A stretch of DNA of 46,941 bases, from positions 1-46,941 of IMG/VR virus record IMGVR_UViG_3300050821_004159; one strand, 5' to 3'. Shown here in pieces: positions 29,578 through 36,108 of this stretch; within the stretch, counting starts at the first letter, position 1; every line of letters begins with the position of its first letter. The stretch comes from a virus. Both the position numbers and the translations under genes were made by a program. The notes beneath the pieces were generated by a model. It had not been told where the DNA came from and searched no databases. It worked only from the letters and a program-made list of their open reading frames with translations.

Positions 29578-30493
29578 GCATCTGCATAGCTACCCGAAAG
29601 TGTACGCGATTGGTCATGGCGCGATTGCGGAACTGTTCGACGGTGACGTGCTGGTGGAAGAGAAAGTGGACGGCAGCCAGTTCTCGTTCGGTGTGTTCAA
29701 GGGCCAAATTTCCATGCGCTCACGCGGCGCGACGGTAATCCCCGGCTCCGCTGATTCCGGCATGTTCGCGGCGGCAATCAAGTCCGTCGAGGAGATGAAG
29801 GACCGCCTACATGATGGCTGGACCTATCGCTGTGAGTACCTGCAAAAGCCAAAGCACAACGTCCTGTGCTATGGCCGCGTCCCGTTGCGCAACCTGATTC
29901 TTTTCGACATCAACACAGGCGATGAGGTCTATCTGTCACGCGCTGAGAAGGTAGCTGAGGCCGAGCGCATCGGCTTGGAATACGTTCCCGTGCTGCACTT
30001 CGGGCCAGTGAGTTCCCCAGAAAAGCTCTACGCGCTTCTACAAAGAGAGAGCGTTCTTGGCGGCAAAACAGAAGGAATTGTCGTCAAAAACTACTCCCGG
30101 TTTGGCAAAGACAAGAAAGTGCTGATGGGGAAGTACGTCAGCGAAGAGTTCAAGGAGACGCACGGCAAGGAATGGAAGGCCAGCAATCCAACGATGGCCG
30201 ACGTAGTCGAGCGAATCATCGCCACGCTCCGCACCGATGCGCGTTGGGAGAAAGCAGTATTCCGGCTCCGCGATCTGGGCCAGCTCGAAAACTCCCCGCG
30301 TGACATCGGCAACCTCATCAAAGAAGTGCAGCGCGACGTGCGCGAGGAAGAGACGGAATTTATTGAGCAGAAGTTGCGGGAATGGGCGTTGCCGAGAATC
30401 CTGCGAGCATCCTCTGCGGGAATTCCTGAGTGGTACAAAAAGCGCCTGCTAGAGAGTGCCTTTCCGGCTGCGGAGACAACGGTCGAGCCGTGA
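29555..30493 (+). CDS. Rnl2-type RNA ligase
   Basis: A 312-aa nucleotidyltransferase that seals RNA nicks. Motif I is EEKVDGSQ with K37 as the AMP-accepting lysine; R57 lies in motif Ia. The RCEYLQKPKHN segment (E94) is motif III-like, TEGIVVKNY (E173, K178) is motif IV and VLMGKYV (K193) is motif V. The C-terminal ~110 residues are helical, as in T4 Rnl2. Phage RNA ligases repair tRNAs cut by host anticodon nucleases, and a phage tRNA-His is present. TTG start with GGGAGGAA upstream. Confidence 0.88.
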   Translation: MSEHLAFEHLHSYPKVYAIGHGAIAELFDGDVLVEEKVDGSQFSFGVFKGQISMRSRGATVIPGSADSGMFAAAIKSVEEMKDRLHDGWTYRCEYLQKPKHNVLCYGRVPLRNLILFDINTGDEVYLSRAEKVAEAERIGLEYVPVLHFGPVSSPEKLYALLQRESVLGGKTEGIVVKNYSRFGKDKKVLMGKYVSEEFKETHGKEWKASNPTMADVVERIIATLRTDARWEKAVFRLRDLGQLENSPRDIGNLIKEVQRDVREEETEFIEQKLREWALPRILRASSAGIPEWYKKRLLESAFPAAETTVEP

Positions 30494-30909
30494 AACCCGA
30501 CTACATACTCCGCCAAGAAATAGCCGCAAACAAAAAGCTTCTCCGTGAGCGCAAGAGGCAACGCATCGGTCTGCCCTCCAGCAAGCCGACAACGCACTGG
30601 AAGGACGGGCATGAATACCTAGTAGGAGTGTTAGCGCACACAAGACGGCGCCTGGAAATCTTCCGCAACGCAGGGGGAGAAGCGACCTGGTTTGATGAGT
30701 CAGATCCCAGTACCGTCGAGGAAATTAAGCCGGCAATGTGCCAGGGGTGCGCGGAAACGCACTTAGTCGGATGGCTCGAGGGGGAATGGTCCCACCCAAA
30801 GTCGAAGGGTGAGCGACGCTGCGATTGCGCGGAGCATAGTTTGTGGGTCTGCCGTACTTGGCACGTCGTCTCAGGTCATGGGCGAGTGCTTCATTGGAGC
30901 CAGAGATGA
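30490..30909 (+). CDS. Zinc-binding protein downstream of RNA ligase
   Basis: A 139-aa protein. The N-terminal ~60 residues are a basic helix pair (ILRQEIAANKKLLRERKRQRIG, EYLVGVLAHTRRRLEIFRNAGG). The second half has CQGCAETH, CDCAEHSLWVC and a final GHGRVLHW, suggesting one or two zinc sites. GTG start overlaps the ligase stop (GTGA), so it may assist RNA repair. The family is not recognised. Confidence 0.65.
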   Translation: MKPDYILRQEIAANKKLLRERKRQRIGLPSSKPTTHWKDGHEYLVGVLAHTRRRLEIFRNAGGEATWFDESDPSTVEEIKPAMCQGCAETHLVGWLEGEWSHPKSKGERRCDCAEHSLWVCRTWHVVSGHGRVLHWSQR

Positions 30910-31325
30910 AGGCGGGTAAGCAATTCGGCGTGCCGGGAGCTGAGAACGTAAATTTCCGGCACGGAAACAGCGTTGGCTACAAGGTCACCGGGACGTACCA
31001 CAGTTGGCGAAGCATGATCCAGCGCTGCACGAATCCAAAGCGGCACAACTACAAATGGTACGGCGCCCGAGGCGTTACAGTCTGTGAACGATGGCGAATG
31101 TCTTTTGATGCGTTCCTGGCCGACATGGGCGATAGGCCGAAAGGGACCACGCTGGACCGATTCCCAAATAAGGAAGGCAACTACGAGCCCGGCAACTGCC
31201 GATGGGCGTCGCAGCGGGAGCAGATGCGTAATTCTCGAAACTTTCGAGGGATTGGGCCGCGATGGAGAGACGGCTCTTTTCGCACACCTTGGAAGATCAG
31301 GCGCGGGGAGGAACTTTCTATATGA
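30906..31325 (+). CDS. HNH-related phage protein (YGARGVTVCERW type)
   Basis: A 139-aa protein. TYHSWRSMIQRCTNPKRHNYKWYGARGVTVCERW, then FLADMGDRPKGTTLDRFPNKEGNYEPGNCRWA, is a pattern found in many phage genomes and often annotated as HNH-like. The LDR..N..GNYEPGNCRWAS block mirrors the HNH core (D-x-I-x-P...N-L-x-x-x-C) with altered ligands. Catalytic competence is unclear. ATGA overlap with 30490-30909. Its stop overlaps a small frame inside the repeated leader. Confidence 0.65.
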   Translation: MKAGKQFGVPGAENVNFRHGNSVGYKVTGTYHSWRSMIQRCTNPKRHNYKWYGARGVTVCERWRMSFDAFLADMGDRPKGTTLDRFPNKEGNYEPGNCRWASQREQMRNSRNFRGIGPRWRDGSFRTPWKIRRGEELSI

Positions 31326-31335
31326 GGCAGCTTTT

Positions 31336-31398
31336 CACAACCACCGTCCGACCGGAGCGAGCGATGGCATACCGCGCCAAGGAGGCTGAGCATGGCTG
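31336..31398 (+). repeat. 63-bp duplicated leader, copy 1, with mini-ORF
   Basis: Matches 34356-34418 at 59 of 63 positions, with the first 40 bases identical. It contains GGAG then ATG 31364, opening an 11-codon frame MAYRAKEAEHG whose TGA (31396-31398) overlaps the ATG of the next gene (31392). The AAGGAG in the mini-ORF is the ribosome site of that gene. In this copy the frame extends upstream to ATG 31322 (25 codons, overlapping the previous stop), so the peptide could be longer. Confidence 0.85.
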
Positions 31399-31628
31399 AA
31401 ATCGAAGAGAATGGCGAGCATCCGTGCTTCGTTGGCAAAGCTCCATGCGGGTGCTACCGATTTGCGATGGTTAACGATGAGCACACACAAGCGGAGGATT
31501 TTTCAGAGATGGCTCGCATGGTGAAAGCTGGATGGAAGATTGAGATTAAGCCCGTCAAATTTGTGTGGGATGGAGGTCTGAATTTCAACTGCGGCCATAT
31601 TCAGGCCAAAGCGTGCGGTAAGCCATGA
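31392..31628 (+). CDS. Small Cys-rich protein under duplicated leader
   Basis: A 78-aa protein with APCGCYRFAMVND, a helix (EDFSEMARMVKAGWKIEIKPV) and a final FNCGHIQAKACG. The PCGC...C.H layout with a middle helix is common among phage mini-proteins of unknown function. Its start lies in the 63-bp duplicated leader and should be coupled to the mini-ORF. Confidence 0.65.
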   Translation: MAEIEENGEHPCFVGKAPCGCYRFAMVNDEHTQAEDFSEMARMVKAGWKIEIKPVKFVWDGGLNFNCGHIQAKACGKP

Positions 31629-31679
31629 TCGACCCGTTTGAGCGGTATTTGTAGGGAAAAGAGGGAGGAAAAGTTTCCA

Positions 31680-32621
31680 ATGACGCAGACGAAGCTGGAA
31701 GTGGGGCAGGAAGTTTGGGTGCGGGGCAAGCTGCTATACGTTTACGGGGACGGAGTGTTGCAAGTGAAATTTGAGCGAGCGGACCCGATGAATAATCAGA
31801 TCGCGTTCATTGAGTCGAAAGACGTGCTCACAGGCAGCGCGGGAGCCTCTTCTGAGCCGCCGAGCGTCATCCATGTTGCACTTCATTTTGACGCCGACCA
31901 AAAGGGCTGGCCGCGAGTCGCTGGCGTGTATTCAACTTACGAGGCCGCCGAAAAGCGCGTGGAAGAACTTGGCAGCGGGGCAACACAATCGCTTCGCCTC
32001 AATGAGCCGGTGCGATTTACATCTGAGCGCGGAGGCAGCGCGGGAGCAGCGAGCGCAGAGCGGGAGAGTGATAGGGGAGCCCCAAATCTAAAGCGCCCAA
32101 CGTGCTCACTCCACAATCGACTGATGGACAACATTGCGAGTGGCGGAGATGACTCAGCGGAAGTTTGGCAGTGCAAGGAGTGCGCACCAAGGCAGGCTCA
32201 AATTGAGCGGCAAATAGACGCACTAATGGAAAAGTTGCGCCCTGTCGCAGGCAGCGCAGGCTTGAGAGAGCGACTGGAAGGCCATTCCTTTATCTGGAAC
32301 GACAACTATAAAGCGAGATGTCGCTGCGGTTGGCGTGACGATGCGCCGATGGGCTATACGAATGCGTGGGAAGCGTGGGTTGAGCACGTTGCCGCCCTCG
32401 CACGCGAAACTGCGCCTGCGGGTTCGCGTGAGCTGAAGGAGCGCATACAAATAATTATCGAGATGCTGCAACGTATCCTGCCAAAGGCACTTACAGAAGA
32501 ACTCGGCATATCCGCCGAGGATACTTACGAAGGGTCGGGATATAAAAGCATTCTTGGCGTTCTTTTACCGCAAATAGAAGTCGTGTTGAGAGAGGAGCTT
32601 GCCACCAATGAGCGCAAGTGA
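31680..32621 (+). CDS. Mosaic multi-domain protein with two zinc motifs
   Basis: A 313-aa protein that looks assembled from mini-protein modules joined by AGSAG/GGSAG-type linkers. Residues 1-55 are a small beta barrel (LEVGQEVWVRGKLLYVYGDGVLQVKF). The stretch 60-115 is a beta-alpha module (VIHVALHFDADQKGWPRVAGVYSTYEAAEKRVEELG). At 135-190 is a zinc knuckle (CSLHNRLMDN...WQCKECAPRQ), and at 205-245 a second one (ARCRCGWRDDAPMGYTNAWEAWVEHV). The end is helical. GGGAGGAAAAG precedes ATG 31680. Function unknown. Confidence 0.65.
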   Translation: MTQTKLEVGQEVWVRGKLLYVYGDGVLQVKFERADPMNNQIAFIESKDVLTGSAGASSEPPSVIHVALHFDADQKGWPRVAGVYSTYEAAEKRVEELGSGATQSLRLNEPVRFTSERGGSAGAASAERESDRGAPNLKRPTCSLHNRLMDNIASGGDDSAEVWQCKECAPRQAQIERQIDALMEKLRPVAGSAGLRERLEGHSFIWNDNYKARCRCGWRDDAPMGYTNAWEAWVEHVAALARETAPAGSRELKERIQIIIEMLQRILPKALTEELGISAEDTYEGSGYKSILGVLLPQIEVVLREELATNERK

Positions 32622-33003
32622 GCTAAGTAACGCTGTGCGTAAGTACCTAGACTATTTCGACCCTGTAGACGGCTACGATGGAAATGTGGAGCTTCAGAAA
32701 CTCAGCGAAGCGTTAGCGGCTTATGAATCTGACCTGACCTGTGGATACTGCGGAAATCATGCGGTGACGGACGGGCATCATCCAGCGTGTCCGCAAGCGG
32801 CTGCGCTGGCCCCTGCACCAGCACCCGACATACGACAAAAAGTGTGCGACGAAATCTTGTCCATCATGCGTGTGTACCGCGAACAAGAACAGTCGATGTA
32901 TGGCGTCGGCACGCCCGGAGGACTTGAGCACATGGGCGACGTGTGGAAGCTGTTTGCCAAGTGGGAAGCTTCGCTGGCAGCGGGAACGGAGAGGGAACAG
33001 TGA
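32608..33003 (+). CDS. Small zinc-knuckle protein
   Basis: A 131-aa protein with an N-terminal helix (LSNAVRKYLDYFDPVDG), CGYCGNHAVTDGHHPACP in the middle (CxxC-x4-HxxxxHHxxxC, a plausible zinc site) and a helical C-terminus (RQKVCDEILSIMRVYREQEQSMYGVG, then DVWKLFAKWEASL). GAGGAG lies ~11 nt before ATG 32608. It overlaps its neighbours at both ends. Unknown. Confidence 0.6.
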   Translation: MSASELSNAVRKYLDYFDPVDGYDGNVELQKLSEALAAYESDLTCGYCGNHAVTDGHHPACPQAAALAPAPAPDIRQKVCDEILSIMRVYREQEQSMYGVGTPGGLEHMGDVWKLFAKWEASLAAGTEREQ

Positions 33004-33170
33004 GCGACGGAAAATTGGACTGCGAAGAACGGCAAACATTCTACCACGGCGCGGCGATGCACCTTTTATTCTGCCCGAAGAAGTTGGAAGAGTGCATTCG
33101 CTGTCAGAAAATCGCGGCTGCATTGGCTCTTACAGAGCGCACCCCGGAGGCGAGGAAGGAAAGCAAATGA
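33000..33170 (+). CDS. 56-aa Cys mini-protein
   Basis: GTG 33000 overlaps the previous TGA. The product has DCEERQTFYHGAAMHLLFCPKKLEECIRCQK, with Cys/His ligands for one zinc, and ends ARKESK. The end of the gene (GGAAGGAAAGCAAATGA) is nearly repeated at the end of the next gene. Confidence 0.55.
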   Translation: MSDGKLDCEERQTFYHGAAMHLLFCPKKLEECIRCQKIAAALALTERTPEARKESK

Positions 33171-33310
33171 GCCAAAAAGAGGAATCCTGTAAACGCTGCC
33201 ACGGGACTGGCTACATTCCTTCTGAAACGTGCGACATGGGCTGTGTAGACTGCCAAGATAAATGTCCAGACTGTGGTGGTTCGGGCAACGCGGGAAAGGA
33301 AAGCAAATGA
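33167..33310 (+). CDS. 47-aa DnaJ-type zinc-finger mini-protein
   Basis: A very small protein containing the DnaJ central zinc pattern: CKRCHGTGY, then CDMGC and CVDC, then CPDCGGSG. Two CxxCxGxG half-sites pair in DnaJ to bind zinc, and here they make up almost the whole protein. No J domain exists. ATGA overlap at both ends. It may mimic or compete with host DnaJ, or be a stand-alone zinc sponge. Confidence 0.65.
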   Translation: MSQKEESCKRCHGTGYIPSETCDMGCVDCQDKCPDCGGSGNAGKESK

Positions 33311-33540
33311 GAACCTGGAACCTAGACGGCTTGCGTAAACACGCCAAAGCTCGCGGTGAAGCAACCATATGTCACAAAGAAAAGAAGCGCCGCGCGTCCT
33401 CACTGATAGATGACCCGCCATGCGTATGCGGCTATCGCAAAAGCTCCCACAGCGAAAAACACCCTTGGCACAAATTCTACTTGAGCGAAGGAATGTGTGC
33501 AGAATTTCGGGCGGGAAAGGAAAGGAAGCCAGCTTTATGA
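33307..33540 (+). CDS. Small Cys/His protein
   Basis: A 77-aa basic protein. TICHKEKKRRASSL, then PPCVCGYRKSSHSEKHPWHKFYLSEGMCAEF, gives a likely zinc site (CxC...H..H...C). ATGA overlaps at both ends. Unknown family. Confidence 0.6.
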   Translation: MRTWNLDGLRKHAKARGEATICHKEKKRRASSLIDDPPCVCGYRKSSHSEKHPWHKFYLSEGMCAEFRAGKERKPAL

Positions 33541-33761
33541 GCGAGCATCGAGGCATTATTCCCCGCTGTGCGCCTTGGCGAGAGGTTGTGAGTCGGGAGT
33601 TCTTTGGCCGGCAAGGGTACAACTGCCTACTCTCCTGTGGCCATAAAGTCTACCGCGAAGGCGGCGTGGTACGGCCAGCGCCGAAGAAAGTCAGATGCGA
33701 AGGCTGTGCCGGCGATATTTTACGTGCTGAGAGCGCAGCAGCCGCAAAGGAGAAGGGGTAG
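33537..33761 (+). CDS. Small zinc-ribbon-like protein
   Basis: A 74-aa protein with NCLLSCGHKVYREGGVVRPAPKKVRCEGCAGDI, a CGH...CxxC arrangement of the type seen in many phage mini-proteins. The start overlaps the previous TGA. Lys/Glu-rich tail. Confidence 0.6.
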   Translation: MSEHRGIIPRCAPWREVVSREFFGRQGYNCLLSCGHKVYREGGVVRPAPKKVRCEGCAGDILRAESAAAAKEKG

Positions 33762-33762
33762 C

Positions 33763-33966
33763 ATGAGCGAGCGAACGCAAAGATCAATTTGGGTAGTGGA
33801 ATCGCGTGAGAAATTCAGCACTGGTCGATGGAGTCTATGGAGACTATACCGAAGTTCTGGTATTCCCGAGAACCGCCAGGAAGCATTCGACATCGCCGCC
33901 AATCTGAATGGTGGAAGCACGAACGTACAATATCGAGTTTGGCAGTATGGGCCGGTGCGCCCATGA
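33763..33966 (+). CDS. Small Trp-rich early protein
   Basis: A 67-aa protein (IWVVESREKFSTGRWSLWRLY, then a helix, then YRVWQYGPVRP). The shape, beta strands around one helix without Cys, is a recurrent phage mini-protein type of unknown role. AAAGGAGAAGGGG precedes ATG 33763. ATGA overlap with the next gene. Confidence 0.6.
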   Translation: MSERTQRSIWVVESREKFSTGRWSLWRLYRSSGIPENRQEAFDIAANLNGGSTNVQYRVWQYGPVRP

Positions 33967-34325
33967 CCGACCACAGCGAGAAGGCGCGGGAGCTGGCAGA
34001 GCGGGTCTATCAGCTTGAACGCGATGAGCATTATTCATATTGGAGCCGAAAGAGTGGGCACTTGGCCTGTCAGTGCGGCACGGAATTTGAGAGTGGCGTA
34101 GGGCATGAGGAGCACGTCCTGAAAGTCGCTGAGAAAATCGTGGCCGAGGCGCTGGCCGCGTGTCGGCTGGAGGCGCGCATTGCAGAAGTCGAGCATTGTC
34201 AGATGATTTGGTCGAATAACTGGAACGATGATTTGCTGGGAGAACTTTTTGACAAGCGTATCGCTGAGTTGCGCGCCGCCTTGGAGCGAGCAGCGGGGCA
34301 GCCAGAAGCGAAATCTCAGGTTTGA
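33963..34325 (+). CDS. Helical early protein
   Basis: A 120-aa helical protein (SEKARELAERVYQLERDEHYSYWSRK, then HVLKVAEKIVAEALAACRLEARIAEVEHC, then KRIAELRAALERAAG). The middle has ACQCGTEFESGVGHEEH, a potential C/H metal site. It is the last gene of the tight run before the second leader copy. Unknown. Confidence 0.6.
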   Translation: MTDHSEKARELAERVYQLERDEHYSYWSRKSGHLACQCGTEFESGVGHEEHVLKVAEKIVAEALAACRLEARIAEVEHCQMIWSNNWNDDLLGELFDKRIAELRAALERAAGQPEAKSQV

Positions 34326-34355
34326 TGCAGAACCCTTGATCCTATGATGTTTTTG

Positions 34356-34418
34356 CACAACCACCGTCCGACCGGAGCGAGCGATGGCATACCGCCACAA
34401 GGAGACTGGGCATGGCTG
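34356..34418 (+). repeat. 63-bp duplicated leader, copy 2, with mini-ORF
   Basis: Second copy of the leader at 31336-31398, four substitutions, no indels. GGAG then ATG 34384 opens MAYRHKETGHG, ending at a TGA that overlaps the ATG at 34412. All four differences change amino acids but keep the frame. Upstream of the core the two copies differ and here the frame is closed by TGA 34345, so only the 11-codon version is possible. Confidence 0.85.
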
Positions 34419-34675
34419 ACATAAAAGTATTCAAGTTAAATGATTGCGATTGGTGGGCTGCTAGCGACCTTGAGGCTGCCAAAGCTGCCTACATCGAACA
34501 AACCGGCGAAGAAGATTTCGATGATGCATATGAACTGAGCGACCACCAAATGGAGTTTCTAAAATTCCGGCGTGACGATGACAATCACACGGAAGTGTCA
34601 TTCAAGGAAGAATTGGAACGCAGGCTCCGCGACGGCGAAACATTTCCATGCTTTTTCGCCTCCACGGAGTATTGA
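34412..34675 (+). CDS. Acidic protein of a widespread phage/bacterial type (FASTEY end)
   Basis: An 87-aa acidic protein: IKVFKLNDCDWWAASDLEAAKAAYIEQTG...YELSDHQMEFLKF...SFKEELERRL and a final ETFPCFFASTEY. The opening VNDCDW-type strand with a helix, and the FPxxFASTEY-like ending, recall a small family seen in many phages and bacteria with no known function. It is strongly acidic, so a mimic or regulator is possible. The start is coupled to the mini-ORF of leader copy 2. Confidence 0.65.
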   Translation: MADIKVFKLNDCDWWAASDLEAAKAAYIEQTGEEDFDDAYELSDHQMEFLKFRRDDDNHTEVSFKEELERRLRDGETFPCFFASTEY

Positions 34676-34770
34676 TGCGGAATGCCATGAATGAATCCGC
34701 AAGCGGTAGTTGTAGGCCATGATGTTTGGGGTGCCAAGGGGAGCGAGTGAGAGGTTTTTAGGAGCGAGCG

Positions 34771-35061
34771 ATGCAGATAATTCATAGTGAGCCGATTGAA
34801 TCTTTTCCGTTTGAGCGGATGTCACGAGCGATGGAGATGGTTGGGTGGAAATGGTTTATCGGCAGGACGCCGAGCGGTCCTGAGTTGCAGCTTGAGGCGT
34901 CACGGATGTTGCGAGATTTGCAGAAGCGCAAAGATTCAAAAACGGTGGCATCTGGTGGGCTGGTGGTTTCGCGCGACGGCAATGTGGGATTCGAGGCGAA
35001 GAGTGGAAAGCTGGCAGCCTGTCAGAAAGCGTGGGAATACGGCGGGCCGGGGCGAGACTAG
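34771..35061 (+). CDS. Small early protein
   Basis: A 96-aa protein, helical with a beta hairpin (GGLVVSRDGNVGFEAKSG). The ribosome site GGAGCGAGCG-ATG is the same 13-bp string as in front of the mini-ORFs of the two leader copies, so its 5' end is a third, shorter relative. The 95 bases upstream contain only very short frames. Confidence 0.6.
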   Translation: MQIIHSEPIESFPFERMSRAMEMVGWKWFIGRTPSGPELQLEASRMLRDLQKRKDSKTVASGGLVVSRDGNVGFEAKSGKLAACQKAWEYGGPGRD

Positions 35062-35065
35062 ACGG

Positions 35066-35296
35066 ATGAGCGATCGACACATGAAGCTATCTGAATTAAC
35101 CCCGCGGCGCCGGCAGATCGTAGAACTTGTCAGCGAAGGTTTGAGCAATAAAGAGATCGCTGCGAAGCTGGGCATCGCGCCGGATACTGTGGACCGCATT
35201 CTATGCACGATGTACGACAAATTCCTTCCGTCGCAGGGAACACGCAATCGACTTGCGCTGACCCGTCTATTTTTCGAGTTTAGGCCGATAGCATAG
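35066..35296 (+). CDS. Stand-alone LuxR/GerE-type HTH regulator
   Basis: A 76-aa DNA-binding protein. LTPRRRQIVELVSEGLSNKEIAAKLGIAPDTVDRILCTMYDKF is a full GerE-type four-helix HTH with recognition helix PDTVDRILCTMYDK. There is no receiver or autoinducer domain. Similar single-domain regulators (FixJ/GerE C-terminal only) occur in phages and may switch on late genes. It lies just before the late promoter region and is a good candidate for its activator. That link is inferred. Confidence 0.8.
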   Translation: MSDRHMKLSELTPRRRQIVELVSEGLSNKEIAAKLGIAPDTVDRILCTMYDKFLPSQGTRNRLALTRLFFEFRPIA

Positions 35297-35435
35297 TTTA
35301 CGGTATTTCCTTCCTCGGATGATTCCTGTACAAAGCGTCGAAGAACCGCAGTTCTCTCCTTTCTCTCGCTGAACGGGGCGCTATTCATGGCTGGGTAGCA
35401 GCCCCAGGAAGCGGGAGGTGGTTGGAAAGGAAACT

Positions 35436-35960
35436 TTGAGCCTATCCCCGAAGTTAGCCTTCGATGTATGCCATGAAGTTTACGCAGCAATCCGCGGTGA
35501 TCTTGACGGCATCGCCTTAATCGACCCCAACAAAGTACCCAGCGATCACTGCTGGCGGCCGCAGAGCGGACCGCGAGGAGAAGAGTATGTTGCCGACTTC
35601 GCGCTTGCGGGCAGAAAAGCACTCAGCCGTCCCGAAGATGCATCGCGGCTCATCCTCTTCAACTTGTTCTACCTCGCACTCAACCCGTACCAGAGCGTGC
35701 GGCACTTCATTGGATTGCGTGAGGACACCTGGGCGATGTGGACTGAGGAGATTCGGGAAGCGGTAGGCAGGGAGATTATTCGGCGGCAGATGTTTCCGCC
35801 ACGCAACTACTTCAACGAGCGGACGAAGCCGAGGAAGCAGCTAACTGGGAAGATCAACGGCAAGCCTGCGAGTGCGCACGCGGTGTCGACTTACGGAATG
35901 AACTACCTCCGGAGTACGGAAGAGTTTCGCGGATTAGCACGCGGAAGCGCAACTTCTTGA
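35436..35960 (+). CDS. Unknown protein preceding the terminase operon
   Basis: A 174-aa soluble protein (LAFDVCHEVYAAIRGDLDGIAL, a long helical middle RLILFNLFYLALNPYQSVRHFIG, and a basic C-terminus). TTG 35436 follows AAAGGAAA. GTG 35418 is an alternative that would add six residues. The 139 bases before it hold no gene. Nothing in it is recognised. Position suggests a role late in the early programme. Confidence 0.6.
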   Translation: MSLSPKLAFDVCHEVYAAIRGDLDGIALIDPNKVPSDHCWRPQSGPRGEEYVADFALAGRKALSRPEDASRLILFNLFYLALNPYQSVRHFIGLREDTWAMWTEEIREAVGREIIRRQMFPPRNYFNERTKPRKQLTGKINGKPASAHAVSTYGMNYLRSTEEFRGLARGSATS

Positions 35961-35968
35961 AAAAGTAC

Positions 35969-35996
35969 TTGACAACCCTACAGCGATTCCTTGACA
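35969..35996 (+). promoter_or_regulatory. Paired TTGACA repeats upstream of late genes
   Basis: Two perfect TTGACA hexamers (35969-35974 and 35991-35996) occur 22 bp apart inside a near-direct repeat CTTGACA..CCCTAC. Neither has a good -10 at 16-18 bp (best is GACACT, three of six). They may be -35 elements of an activator-dependent late promoter or activator-binding sites. Confidence 0.45.
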
Positions 35997-36023
35997 CTCC
36001 CCTACGTTGAACAGTCAGCACTG

Positions 36024-36052
36024 AAGCCGCCCCACAGATGGGCGGCTTTTTT
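36024..36052 (+). terminator. Strong intrinsic terminator before terminase genes
   Basis: AAGCCGCCC-CACAGAT-GGGCGGCTTTTTT: a perfect 7-bp GC stem, 7-nt loop and six Ts. It lies just upstream of the terminase small-subunit gene and downstream of the paired TTGACA elements. It closes the early transcript and could be a lambda tR'-like control point. Confidence 0.85.
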
Positions 36053-36108
36053 ATTTCCCCGATGAAAAAAAAAAGGAACTTCGAGATGAGCGCTTCGCTC
36101 AAGAGTAT

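Noticed and set aside
31625-31654. Nine-codon frame MIDPFERYL after 31392-31628
   Set aside because: Coupled by ATGA but too short to support. Could be a leader or chance.
34676-34770. Small gene between 34412-34675 and 34771-35061
   Set aside because: Only frames of 22 codons or fewer, without consistent coding character.
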